Assembly: GCF_000165425.1 (NCBI RefSeq)
Contig: NW_001798961.1
Location: forward strand, 240,223 to 304,222
Reading direction: 5' to 3'
Source of the DNA: Paramecium tetraurelia
Lineage: Eukaryota; Ciliophora; Oligohymenophorea; Peniculida; Parameciidae
DNA: 64,000 bases
Below the pieces are notes generated by a model, which worked only from the letters and a program-made list of their open reading frames with translations, searched no databases and was not told where the DNA came from. The translations under genes were made by a program, and so were the position numbers. Numbering within the stretch: the stretch's first letter is position 1; each line of letters starts with the position of its first letter. This document shows, one piece after another, positions 47,228 to 59,926 of the stretch.

Positions 47228-48148
47228 TCATATTTCTAAATTTGCAAAAAATTCATATAATTCATTTGCTGTTAGAATATTTTTATACTTCTCATATTGC
47301 CCGAATAAATAAAATTTATACTATAAAGGATGAAATTCCTTAATTTATTTTTAACTATATAAACTATAAGCAGTTCTTCTTCAGGAGATAAATTATTACT
47401 CTTTAATTTTTTACATTTCTCTATGATGTTCACGTATTAATTTTTCTCCCATAGATCAAATAATTTATAATTTTTTTCTATAAAATTCTTGGCCTCGAGA
47501 AATCTCTTTTCTTAATCATCTTTAATAATTTTTTATGTTTCTCAATCTACTAAATTTATTCAATTTGAAGGTTCTTTTATAAACTGTCTCTTGTTAAATC
47601 TTAATATTTTCTATATCAAATTCAAACTTTGCTTTTTCTTTAATTTAATATACATTAGGAGCAATAAATTACTGTTAGTTTTAAATATTTTAAACTTTCT
47701 AATCCATTGAATTAATTGCAGTGATTTATGATAAAACATTTTAATTAAAACTTTCAGCCAGATTTTTATCTTCCAATTTTTCTTGTTTCAAATGGATGTT
47801 CTTAACTCAAGCAATTTTCTTTATACCATTAATGTAGTCTTTAAACTCATTCAAATCAGGTTCTAGCTAATTCAAAATATTCATAGCATTGTTTTTCTCT
47901 TTTGCCAACATTTCACCTGTATCCTTTTATGAGCCTAAATCATAATGAATGCTATTTGACAAATTGATCTACAAGATAACCTTATTCCTACATATTATAA
48001 CCATAGGGGGTTTTTTTTACCCTTTAAAATGCTCATTGACAATCCTTAACGAATATAATAAATTGATAAAATTTTGCTAATTTTCATCTACATAAAATTA
48101 GGTTTGGACTTGATTTTTGATCTATGTTTACATTTACTTTAGTTACAT
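47228..48148 (-). CDS. Coiled-coil protein, unknown function
   Basis: 280 aa; three introns (21, 31 and 26 bases), divisible by three. Without them the frame meets TGA, for example at GIKKIA. The N-terminus (QQNFINLLYSLRIVNEHFKG, PPMVIICRNKVILQINLS) is globular. A long heptad-like region follows (EMLAKEKNNAMNILNQLEPD, NLAESFNQNVLSQITAINS). The C-terminal 100 residues are mixed (RFLEAKNFIEKNYKLFDLWE, QYKFYLFGQYEKYKNILTA). The shape resembles TRIM/B-box-associated coiled-coil proteins without a zinc finger. Alternative start: the Met at 48133. Confidence 0.65.
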
Positions 48149-49380
48149 TCTTTGATATTATTAATATTAGACTAGAACATTGTTTAAAATATTCATTAAT
48201 AGAATAAAATATAATTCTATTGCAACAATTCCAATGGATAAAAACCTTATAACTGCTTCAGAAATACTACTTGTTCACCCCCATCTTAAAATAATAAATT
48301 ATGGCATTTAAAAGAAAACATCCAAATAAAAGAAATCGTTTATATCAAAATAATATGTAAAACAATTTAACATTATCAAGAAAATAAAACTTTAATCTTA
48401 TTATTTACAATAAATATAGCAGTTTTCAATAAATCATAATTTTATGGAATAAGATTGAATCATGGATAGGTATAAATATTTTAATTAATTTTTAGTCTAT
48501 TTTCTTTAATATAATTAATTAAAAGATTATATTCAAGTTGAAGAATATTTGATGAGGAGTGGACAAAGCATGATTGTTAAATAAAATAACACTTATTCCT
48601 TCCTCTAAAATTTTTATTAACTTCTTTCTTTTGAGAGAGAATTAACATGATAATAAAATAGAAAATCAAAATTCTAAAGCTTACTGACAATACCTGTTAT
48701 AATTAAGGCATTTTTAGACATCTCAAAGGAACTATTTTTAAATTTAATAGAAACATTATGCAAATTAATTAATTAAATAAATTAATTAAACAATTCTTAT
48801 TGAAATTTGATATTGAAAAACAAGTTTTTCTCAGTTTTGCACTCGATTATTGTTAAAGCAAAAGATTGCCAATTAGAGAGAAATCGACTTAATTGCTTTT
48901 GCGATAGTAAATAAATCCATTGAAAATGATAAAGGATACATATAATACCCAAGAATTAAGGTCTATTTGGTTAGTTAAATTTTTATGCAATTTAAGATGG
49001 AGAGGTAATGTGAGGATTCTAATTTAGAATTAGAAAAATTTTAAGCAAAATTAGTTTCCTAAATATTTTAATAATCAAGATTAATAAATATGTAAGGGAG
49101 ACGAATAAAATGATTGAGACAATTAAGTGATCTAAGTCGAAATCATAACCAAATTATATAGAAGCATTAGACTGATAAAAGTAATAGAAAATAATACTCT
49201 ATGGTTAATCGAGTAAATCTTATTGAGATTGACTTGTAATATAAACATAACACTGTACTAATTTAATCAAATAAACTTCATTTGAGTAACCTATTTTGAT
49301 ATCTTAGTCTCCATATTTATATAATCACCCAAAATTCCATGAATTATTAATTTTTTAATATCTATTTTATATAATATATA
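48149..49380. other. Long non-genic stretch containing a gene relic
   Basis: About 1.2 kb between a minus-strand start (48148) and a plus-strand start (49381). Apart from the relic at 48462-49117 I see no intact gene or RNA gene. The last 250 bases presumably hold the promoter of the Cys-rich membrane protein gene. Confidence 0.5.
48462..49117 (+). pseudogene. Probable gene relic with frame breaks
   Basis: In the ciliate code one plus frame from ATG 48462 is open to TGA at 48648 (including DYIQVEEYLMRSGQSM and FYQLLSFEREL). The same frame then continues with protein-like sequence (TIPVIIKAFLDISKELFLNL). A second frame (ATG 48647 to TGA 49115) is also open for about 155 codons. I could not join these with allowed tiny introns. 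This looks like a decaying gene; a live gene with an intron pattern I missed is the alternative. Confidence 0.3.
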
Positions 49381-52300
49381 ATGTTGAGCCTCTTGTTGAT
49401 AGAAGCAGCTGTATTTTTATCAAGTTCCTAATCTATTATAAAGAGTGAGGACCCAAATTCAATGAAATAAAGTATACCCTTTAATTGATGATAGGCTGGA
49501 ATATATCTTAAGGAATTAACTCAATCAGTACTCATAATTACATTTCTTACTTTGGAGGCTAAGATCATTTTAATGGTACTACAATCCTTTAAAATTTATA
49601 CAATCTATAACATCCCCATTACTCAGTTCAAGTAGATATCGAAATGATTATCAATGAAAAAATAAAATATGTAATTGTATAATTAGATGATAAAAATAAT
49701 ACTTACACGAGTAATTAATCAGCGATCGAGTTAATCAATTTTCAATTTACATTTGAGCATCATTCTCAAATGGCTTGTATTAGAATTTCTACATAATCTT
49801 CAGAAGTTTAATCTTGGTGGGGAATCAGTTAATTTACTATTTCAACATTTAATTGTTCTTAAAATGTTTAGTATTGTTAAACCAATTAAAATTAAAATAT
49901 GCGTTGGAAACTTCTTTATGATGAGTTCAAAGTTGAATTAAGTGAAATAGATCATCGATATTATAAAATTTTTACATTAGGATGCTAGTGTACTTATTAA
50001 AATATTTATTTTCTAGATTTAAAATTTTTTTCTTCGGAATAGGACTCAAAAATGTTATTTGATTATTAATTACAAGTAAAAAGCTCGATTCTAGTGAAAA
50101 TTAGATTTAAATTAATGACTCTAACAACAGCATCATTTAAAGTACTTGTAGATGGGAACATTAAATTAGAATTTAATTATTATTAAGTCAATAGTTATTT
50201 TCTCTATTATTGTTATGGTGATTATTTTATATATTAAATCGAAATAGATACTAATATTTATAATTAGGATTAGCTATAGCTACAAATAAATTTTGATTTT
50301 AATCGTTGGGTTAATATAATTGATTTTAGAGTTTATCACATTTAAGCAGAGACTTGGTAATAACCTAAGGCTATTTTTGGATGTTTGCATGCTCTTTATG
50401 ATTAATGTTTAATGTGTTAAGAAGGCTGGATTTATTATCCTATTATTAAATCCTGTTAGATGAATTTAGGTGATGAAAATCGAGATTTAGTTGTATTTTA
50501 GGATGATCATCAATCAGAATATTCTGGTAATATCACTCAGATCTAAAGCATACCTATTTTGGATTAATAAACAAGTTTATATTTGATATCTGAATTAATA
50601 GGATATAAGGAAGGTGGAAATATTATAAATATTTTATCAATTTGTGGGGACGGAGTAGTTGGAATGACTGAAGAATGTGATGATTCTAATTAATTTTAGT
50701 TTGATGGATGTTTTAATTGTTAATTTTCTTGTCCTTTGAATTGCTAATAATGTAATTATGGTAAATGTGTAACATGTGATTTGGGTTATGAATTAAATAA
50801 ATATTAATGTACACCTATTTGTGGGGATCAATTAATACAACAATATGAGATATGTGATGATGGAAATTAAATTAAATTTGATGGGTGTCATAAATGTCAA
50901 AATAATTGTTAATTAGAATGCTATAATTGTATATCTACCTATTGTGTGGAATGTTATGAAGGTTGGAATTTAATAGATGGTAAATGTGAATAGATGTGTG
51001 GTGATGAATAAGTTGCATTTATGTCATATGAATAATGTGATAATCATAATGATAATAATTGTGTTAACTGTTCATTAAAATGTGAATATAATTGTTAGGT
51101 ATGTCTATCATCATAGCAATGTGTCATTTGTTCATATTCCTATTAATTAATAGATGGTACTTGTCAATCAGTTTGTGGTGATGGTATAGTAAACAAAGAA
51201 TTTGAAGATTGTGATGATGAAAATAATATTATGTATGATGGTTGTTTTGAATGCTCATTACAATGCTCTCTTGGATGTATTTTATGTGAAGAAGATAATT
51301 ATTGTAAGAAGTGTGATTCATAATTCTATAAACTTGACCTAACTACTCATTTATGTGAAATTGTTCTAAAATAAGATGCAGTAGATAATAATTAAAATAA
51401 TGATAATTAAGATTAAGAAAATTAAAACAATAATTTGCATTGTAATTATAATTATATATATGTTGATGGTCAATGTATTAATTAATGTGGAAATGCTAGG
51501 TTTTAAAATTAATATGAATAATGTGACGATGGTAATACAATAGGAGGAGATGGATGTTCTCAATCTTGTACTATAGAAAACTAATTTGTTTGTGAAACAA
51601 TTGAGTATTAACAAAGTGAATGTCTTTTTTTAAAACCTCCTGATTTCTATTTAAATATGATATCGGATAGAAAAAACCAAACATAAACCGTTGAATTAAC
51701 TTTCACCCAATAAGTTAGACTTAAAATTGAAATGGATTTCGAGGAATGGGCTTAAATTGCCATTCTTCCTGAAACTGATTTCCTTGTAAACGTTATTCCA
51801 ATTACTAATTTAACATCCTTGCTTGGTTTTCCACAGTATCAAATAAATATAATATTTAAAAAGCCAGTTAATGATCCAATATTCTAAATTACTATATACA
51901 AATCTAGCATTTCAAGTGAAGATAACCAAGAACCTTAAAATTCAGTAAAAATGATTAATCTTGGATAACCTTTTGTTTTACCAGAGTCAATAAAGTAATA
52001 AGTAATGTAGGTTTCTCAAATGAATGATGCCATGATGTATTCGATGATGTCAATTTCCACTTTAGCCCTTGCAACAGGAAATGCAATTCTTTTTTTCAAT
52101 ATGCTAGATTTATTGCAATCATTATCATACATTAGATTTATGCAATACTAATTTCCTCCTCATTTACAATAGTTTCTTGATACTTATACCAAAGTTTCTC
52201 TAAAACCCATCTTGGATTATTTTTAAGTAGATTCCCTAATAGCCAAATTGAATGGAGGATCTCTCCCATATTAAAGTAGTAGAAGTTCAACAAGTACTCC

Positions 52301-53237
52301 ATCAATTAATACCTTAAATTGTTATTATATAATGAATGCAAAAAGTTGCTTTTTTTCATTAGCAGCATCATTAATGACTTATTTTCTTAGTATTTTAGTT
52401 AGTAATGCATAAGTTAATAACTGTGTACAAAAATATTTTAATAAATACTTTTATAATTTCAAATTCTTAAAATTATTAACAAAATTTTAGAGGGATGTTC
52501 AACTTAAATGTTTAAAATTGAAAAATTAATACTTCTCAACTGGAATTTATTAAGTTTATTTTGCTGCACTTCATTAACTCTGCTTTAGCACTTTTTTATA
52601 ATTTCCAGAGTACTCAGCGAATTCAATATTTGAAATTTTTAATTCAACTAGTGCTATTATTAGTTGTATTGTAATTATATTTATTTCTTTCAAATCATTT
52701 GCGATAACATCAGCAATTATTAAAGATACTCAGAAATGGAAATATTTTTATGTAGAATCAAAGGATTCATTTTGGGCTATAAACATTAAATCATTTTAAA
52801 TTTACAGGATTTAATTTTATATATTTGTAATAGTCTTTTTGATCAACTATCCAGAAGCATAATCAGTATCATTATCAACTTTTTCGCTTTTTTATTTGTT
52901 TTTCTTACTTAAATTCAGACCTCTCAAGTCTTAATATGATTTAACCAAACTCATAATAAAGGAAATACTATTCTCATTAATCATTGGATCCTTTCTTGTC
53001 TATAGTTACAATTTGGATAATAATCTGAATTTACTTTTTGGATGGATACATATAGGAATGTTTTCATTAATGTTGGCTTCCAATCTTGTAATTGATATAG
53101 TAGAATCAGTCTAAAAAGTTTATAAAAATTACCTCAAGAAAAAGATTAGAAAATAGCAGTAGGAGATCCATCTATTCACAAATAATCCACTATAAAAATT
53201 TATATATTTGGAATACAATAAGAAATTCTAAAAATGA
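49381..53237 (+). CDS. Large Cys-rich membrane protein with CGDG...CDDGN repeats
   Basis: 1,277 aa; a single 23-base intron close to the 5' end, divisible by three, so the remaining 3.7 kb is one open frame. A signal peptide (MLSLLLIEAAVFLSSSQS) is followed by a beta-rich extracellular region of about 400 aa. An array of Cys-rich repeats comes next, with the pattern CGDG-x-EECDD-x-DGCFNC-x-C-x-C (CGDGVVGMTEECDD, CGDQLIQQYEICDDGN, CGDGIVNKEFEDCDDEN), matching the DUF4215/Myxococcus Cys-rich repeat type found in many ciliate surface proteins. The C-terminal 400 residues contain several hydrophobic helices (IISCIVIIFISF, FVIVFLINY, FLVYSYNL). A multi-pass surface protein is inferred. Confidence 0.85.
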
Positions 53238-53597
53238 TCAATATTTTATATAATTTAATCACTCTCATAATTTTATTAATTAATATAGATAATAATGTGA
53301 TCACTATGTTAGGTTGTTTTTTAATACAACGTAGTTAATACTTTTTCAAATTGCATGTTGTGCTAACTCGTGTTTTCTGATCTAAAAACAATTACAATTC
53401 GTTGCAATTCAAAATATAATTAATATTTATATTAATTTATGAAAAAAGCACACAAATTCAATTCGTGTCGATTATCATATTTAGGGTGAACTAATTATTA
53501 CAACTTTTAATCATAATTTATGTAATAACTTATTTCTATATAAAGTATTTAATTATTAATTGAATTAATCTTTGAGAAATATTATAATAAAATTATT
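53238..53597. other. Intergenic, nothing recognised
   Basis: About 360 AT-rich bases between two plus-strand genes; only TGA-broken short frames. Confidence 0.6.
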
Positions 53598-55373
53598 ATG
53601 GAGGTCTCATTTAAAAATTTATGTCCTATTCATAAAAGAGAAATCGTATTATTTAATTCGAAAGAAAATGATCATACAAAGAGGTATCAATGCCTCTAAT
53701 GTTTCTCTGAAATTAATAAATAATTCCAATTAATTCCTGAAATTACTGGGATTTCTGAAAATTCGTAAATGATACAACGCGATCAAGGGGAATATTGCTT
53801 AAATACTGCTTAGAATGATCAAAAATGGCTATTTTTAGCTAGTTCCTAAAATCATAAATGTATGGTCCATAGTTAAAATTCTATAATTGTGAGCAAAAAT
53901 AATTCTAACATCAAGAAGGAACTATGTCTTAATTGCATAGTGGAGCAAGAAGAAGGGTATTGTTAGATTTAAGATCTGATAAATTATTTAAACAATAAGA
54001 AAAGGATAATACTTGATAATGCTTTAGAAATTTAAGAATACAATATAAATATTTTAAAAGAATTAAAAGACTTGTTATTAAATTATAAAATTCAGATATA
54101 ATAAAATATTAATAAATTCTTTGAGAACCTTGAATAACATGTCACTTTGATTGGTAATTCCTATATATATCAATCTGAGTTTATAAAGGGCATTTCATGC
54201 GATAATATTGATTTGATGATTAAATAATTAAGTAAAACCCAGGAAATTCAAACTAATTTTATAGATATAAAAGAAAATATTACTAGTAGCATATAGAAGT
54301 TGTAAGCAATGAAAGAAATCTAAGATTTATATGAATGTTTAAACAAATTATGTCTATAAAATAGAGGTAACATATTTGAATTTCTAAATTAATTTAAAAA
54401 TGATGGGAAGGTTTAACTGAAAATACCTTAAATAAATTGCAAGAATGTTAATTCTTATTTTCAAAAGGATTGGTGTGATACAATTGAATTTGATTAGAGT
54501 TCTACTAGAGTGATTCACGGTAGTTATACTCATATTAAATATTGTTAATTTAAAAAAGGGGAAATCAAATTCATTAAGAGTATTCATGGACATGAATGGA
54601 TGGTAACATGTTTAAAGTTTATGTAAAAATCCGATACTTTTTTCTCAGGCGGAAGAGATAGTAAAATTAAACTATGGTCTAATATAGCAATGAACAACAA
54701 ATATTTAGGAGTTTTGGCTGGCCATTCATAAATGATAAACTGTATTATTACAAATTAAGATGAAAGTTAACTTATTTCCAGTAGTGATGATTCACAAATA
54801 AAAGTTTGGTCTAAACTTCACAATTGGAAATGTATTTAAACTATCAGTAATCATAAAAGTTCTACTTACGGTTTAAGTCTAAGTGAATCAGGTAGAATAA
54901 TGATTTCATGTGGAAAGGATGGAGTAATTTTGGTGTTGCATTAAGAAGATTAAGGATAAATATGGAAAGTTGTATAGACAATTAAGGAAGAATGGGGAAG
55001 AAGAATAAGTTTTATTGGTGATAATCGTTTCACCTTCTAATCTTATTGCAAAGACTCTATGTGCATTTTTGATTTAAATTAAGGTACTGGATAATTCATT
55101 AAGATAAAAGAAATTAATGTAGCAGGAGGAAAACAATGCAGTTAGTTCTTTAATTAATAATATGTTAAATCAAAATCATTATTATTGAATAAAAATTGTA
55201 TGCAACTGAATATTATGATCATAAAGGAGCAAGGAGATTGTCATAAAGTGTAAGCTTTATCATTTATTACTCACTTCGTTTATGGGATCATTAGTAATGA
55301 TGGTGAATATCTAATTACTTGGAATTAAGGTTTATGCGAGATAACAATATGGAAATTAGATTACTTAGATTGA
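53598..55373 (+). CDS. WD40 protein with N-terminal zinc-finger-like and coiled-coil region
   Basis: 591 aa in one uninterrupted ciliate-code frame. The N-terminus has paired Cys/His positions like a B-box (CPIHKREI, YQCLQCFSEI, HKCMVHS, ELCLNCIVEQEEGYC). A coiled coil of about 150 aa follows, then WD40 blades: GHEWMVTCLKFMQKSDTFFS, GGRDSKIKLWS, GHSQMINCIITNQDESQLIS, SSDDSQIKVWS, SCGKDGVILVLHQED and a last blade ending EITIWKLDYLD. Such RING/B-box-like plus WD40 proteins usually scaffold or act in ubiquitination, but no full RING is visible. A shorter paralogue lies on the minus strand at 59927-60916. Confidence 0.85.
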
Positions 55374-55802
55374 TACTATATACTTCATATATAACATTTT
55401 TATTTTTATGTTGAAAAAAATAATTCATTAATAAAATAGAAATATTATATATGAAATATTCAATCCCAATTTACATTAAAAAAAATTCTATTATAGAATA
55501 GTCATAATATTGTTTTTTTGTCATCATTAATTGTCCAGTGCCTATTCTATATTTGTAAGTCGTATTTTACTATTCGAATATAGAGTGTTGTATTATTATT
55601 TTTATATCTATCATCAAAAGTACAAAAATAGTTGATTAGTTCCTTCAGATTCTTCATTAGTCAAATGAGGTAACTTGAGGATAAACAAATTTGTTGTTAT
55701 TTAATTCAGTTTGCCATAAATAATTAGATAGAATTTTAGTAAATTGGGATATAAATTTGTCTTTGTTTATTCAGATTTCATAATATTTTAAATACCTTTA
55801 AT
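55374..55802. other. Intergenic, nothing recognised
   Basis: About 430 AT-rich bases between two plus-strand genes, presumably 3' and 5' untranslated DNA and the promoter of the UBE4 gene. Confidence 0.6.
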
Positions 55803-58800
55803 ATGGGGAATAATAAATCAAAACCAATTTAATAATAAGATGCTTATCAAGCACACTGGAGTAAAAATTAGGCATAAGAATTAAGGAACTTGCAAAAATA
55901 GGAAGAATCAATCTAAAATGCTAAAAAATAACAACTTGATAAAATGAAAGTTGAAACAGATTAAAAACTAATCTAAATTAAGTAATAAGAGTAATAAATC
56001 CAAAAATTTGAAAAAGGATAACAAACAACATAATAACTAAGTTTTTCTCCTTAACAAATCAATTTAAAGATTCAAGTATCTTTTAAAAAGCCACAATTAT
56101 TAGAGGAATCATCTTAAGTCGATCTTAGTTAAAAGGAGGAGAAAAATAAAGAGAGTAAAGCTGTATTAACTTCAAATGTATCTTCTAATAATAATAAATG
56201 TATAATATAAAATAATCAATAAGAAATTTAATTATAATAAGTTTAGAAAGACTCTCAATAGCAAGATGAATATATTGGGTTAAAATAGGGTTAAAACATT
56301 ATTTAATTTGACATTGATTAGTAGGTTGAATAAAATACAAAATTGTCGGATGAATAACAAATATAGTAAGAAGTTTAATAGTAAAGTTCATAAAAGATGT
56401 AATAAGAAACCTAGCAATAAATAACTTAACATAATAATAGTTAAGGTCACGTAGACACAAATGCTAATGAAGAAGCTATTTTGAAAAGGTGTTTTATGAT
56501 CAACATGAAAGAGTTGAAAATTAGCAACCTCTATGCAAAATTTTTAGAAAAATTTTCAACAATCACTAGTGATATCATTTTATGTGATATAATAAACTGT
56601 GTCCTATCTTCAGAATAATACATTTAGACTTAGAAAGTGACTTGGCTTGTCTTCGTTATCATAAATTTATCAGAATGTAAAGTTTTTGATGACAATGTTA
56701 TCTTTAATGAAGGTTCAATATCAAAACAAGTTTGGACCAAATTAATAAATGCTGTTCTTGATAAACTTGTATCTGCTGTAGCGAAACCAGAAAAATTAGA
56801 ATGGCTGGGAAGTAGAGAGGATGTAAACAGTTATACAAATTAAGAAAATACGAATGCATCTTAAGTTTATGACATGCTGTTTGGATAATAGAAATCCAAA
56901 AATTTTGAATTTTCATTTGAAAACTTAGATCATCCAGCTATATATTAATTACTAACATATCTTGATACCAAATCTCAACAGAAAGATACTTAAAGATTTT
57001 TGGAATTAATTACTAAAAGAGAACTCAGCAAATGTTAATAAGTTAATTTATCTGATTGTGTAAATCAATAAAGAGCTTTGAAATTATTAGACAAATTATC
57101 ATTTTATCCAAGAATTACAGAACTCTTATTTGAAGATAGTTGGGCTTATGGAAAATTCCAATAATACAAAAATGGTAGGGATCTATAAAAATATTCAATT
57201 TTTGGTTCAATTTTATGTTTGAGTACATTTCCAAGAGATTTTCCAGAAGTAAATAAGATTTTCTGTTCAGATTAAGGTTTACCAATTCTTATAGAATGCT
57301 ATAGAAGACCAATTTATGAAATAATTAATTAGATGGCTGATATATTCCTAAGAATTATTAGAAGAGGAAAAAAATCTTAATTAGAATTATTCACTTATTT
57401 GGTTAAATTAATTGAAATCAATTTGGACATTGAAAAAGTGACTGAAAAAGAAAAATTTGATAAATGTTGTTATTAGGGCATGATGTTTAATTTATAACAG
57501 GTATTATTGGAGATCTTTAATCCTTTTATCTACAATACTAATTAAGCAAATGCGAAATTATCTAAAATTAACAAAGATCTTCTTGCTTAAATTAAGAATT
57601 AGCCACTCCTAGCTAAAATTTATTCAAATGTCAAATAAATGGCCCCATTAAAAACTGAATTGATACAATTAGATAAAACTCCTGAAATTGATCCTATGAC
57701 ATTTCTCTACTTGCTAATTTAAAAGATTAATTCTCTCCAACAACATATGATAATCGATTATGTCATATCATATGTAATCTTGTAGTATGATAAAAGACAT
57801 TTCGGATCATCTTCAAAATTAACTTAATAAAGCGAAATAGACAAGGCTAAATATGATGTATTATTGCTGAATCCTAGAAGTGTATAGAATACAATTCAAT
57901 TTTTATCCTTTTAAAGCAAAGTAGCTTAAAGCTTGCTTGATGAAAATTATAAACCAAAATATCCTTATGGTTTATTATCTAATTAATTCATGAATGATAT
58001 ATTCCATTACTGTTTCATATACAATTCTAATAACTTAGCTTTGGATTACTTAGATGAAGTAATTTCGATTTGTGAATTCACAATTATTACAATGAAATAT
58101 CAAGAATTGATAGAAGACACTCACTTGAGAGTTTTAGGAATGCACTTATTTTATATTTTCAATGATTATGTTATTTAATAGTAACATGGTAAAGCATCAG
58201 ATAAGGCATTTAAAATATTTTCAGAAAATAAAGTCATTAAAGAATTTCTCATAGAGGGTCTTATTAAAGCATACGTTGATTAAGATAAAGTTAAAGTCAC
58301 CAATATCATCCCAACCTTTAGATTTAAATAAGCAGTTTCTCAATTATTTTCTTACATCTTGACAACACACAGCAATATATATAACAAAAAATTCGTAGAC
58401 TACGTCTAATCTAACACTGACACTTATTCAAATTTTGCTTTAGCTTATATTAATGATATAAAAGAATTGCTTGACCAATGTCTCTCTACTACCTAAAAAC
58501 TAAAGTAAGAGGAAGATAGTGCATAAACTGTCCAAGTTCGTAACCCGACTTTGTAGGAACGCAAGGAAAAAATCCTGAAGTAACTATTTCTAGAAATTGC
58601 AGAAAAGAAATGTCTTGGAGATTGGAAGGGTTTTGAAGAATTATTTAAAAACATTGTTCTGTTTACTAAGATTGAACCAAAAGCATTCCTAATAGAAGAA
58701 TCACGATAAACTTTTACAGAAAACCTGAATTATGTTGTAGTAAAGCTTAATGGTCCAGAAAACAATAACTGTTTGACCTCGAAATTTTTTACTAAGTACG

Positions 58801-59382
58801 ATGTAAAGATTGAGCCAAGACATCTATCAAACTACATAGTAGATATATTTATAAATATCAAAAATCAATAGGAGTTTTGGGATGAACTAGCTATGAATAA
58901 TTCGTAAGATAATGTATTGATTATTTTAGTACCTTATAACTTGAGATTTTACATTAGTTGGTGAATTAAATGGGCTATTTAAAATTGAAAACTCAATATT
59001 AACTCTAAGAATTCTTATAAATTATAAATAGCCTATAGTAATTGAAGATCGATTATGATCAATTTTTCAGAGAACTCTAATAGGATCCCAATAGATAAAG
59101 AAGATTTATTGACAGTCTGACTCAAAATTTAATGACTGATCCAGTAATGTTACCAAATTCTAAAGTATAATTATTATTTGATAAATTTAGTAAATAGTAG
59201 ATAGAGTAACAATTAAAAGACTCCTATTATAAAAAAAATAAGATCCTTTTGATAGATCCTATCTTAGTGTAGAGATGCTTATAGAGCAGAAAGAATTAAA
59301 ATAAGAAATCAAATCTTTCATAAATGTTAAAATATAAGAATTAAGGTCAATTAGACATGGTTCTAAATAGCATCTCAAATGA
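55803..59382 (+). CDS. Ubiquitin chain-elongation factor E4 (UBE4/Ufd2), U-box ubiquitin ligase
   Basis: 1,174 aa; two introns (29 and 26 bases) near the 3' end, divisible by three. The N-terminal 200 residues are Gln-rich and disordered. The long helical Ufd2 core contains FGSILCLSTFPRDFPEVNKI, NDIFHYCFIYNSNNLALDYL and MNNSQDNVLIILLVNQMG. The C-terminal U-box reads RRFIDSLTQNLMTDPVMLPN, then QIVDRVTIKRLL, QDPFDRSYLSVEMLIEQ and LKQEIKSFI, matching the U-box DP(V/I)xLPSG...DR...DPF.R..L scheme. The second intron lies inside the U-box; without it the domain is scrambled. E4 extends ubiquitin chains on substrates passed on by Cdc48/p97. Confidence 0.95.
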
Positions 59383-59926
59383 TTTATTATAAAAATATCA
59401 TCTAGATTTATTGATCCTATTTCTGAGTTACCAAATTGTTCATAACATCATTTTATTATTGATTACTTTCATAACATATTAAAAACGATAATTCTAAATG
59501 CAAAAAATACAATTAACTGTTTATACACATCAGGAGTTGAATTAATTTGCGATAATATTTTTTGAATAACCTCAGAATATATATATTTTAATATGAGAAA
59601 GTATAAGTAAATATGTCCGAAATTTAGGATTAGATTTTTCATCATATTTTTATATTAATGTTATCCCATTATTCTTCGGTATCAAGAACATTATATAAGT
59701 GTGAGTCTTAACTTTTAACTGAGCTATCATTAAGTAAAAGCTTTTAAGTTCAATTTAAAATTTCATCAAAAAATAAAAATGTTGTAATAAATTCAAAACT
59801 AATTTGAAAATATTACAAAAATATCTGAAATAAATATAGAATTAAACACTGTAAAGAAAATTATGGGATTTCTTCAAAAAATCAATTTTACATTTAATAT
59901 TTACATAATCATCACATACAAATGAA
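59383..59926. other. Intergenic between convergent genes, nothing recognised
   Basis: About 540 AT-rich bases; TGA-broken frames only. No hairpin or RNA gene evident. Confidence 0.6.
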
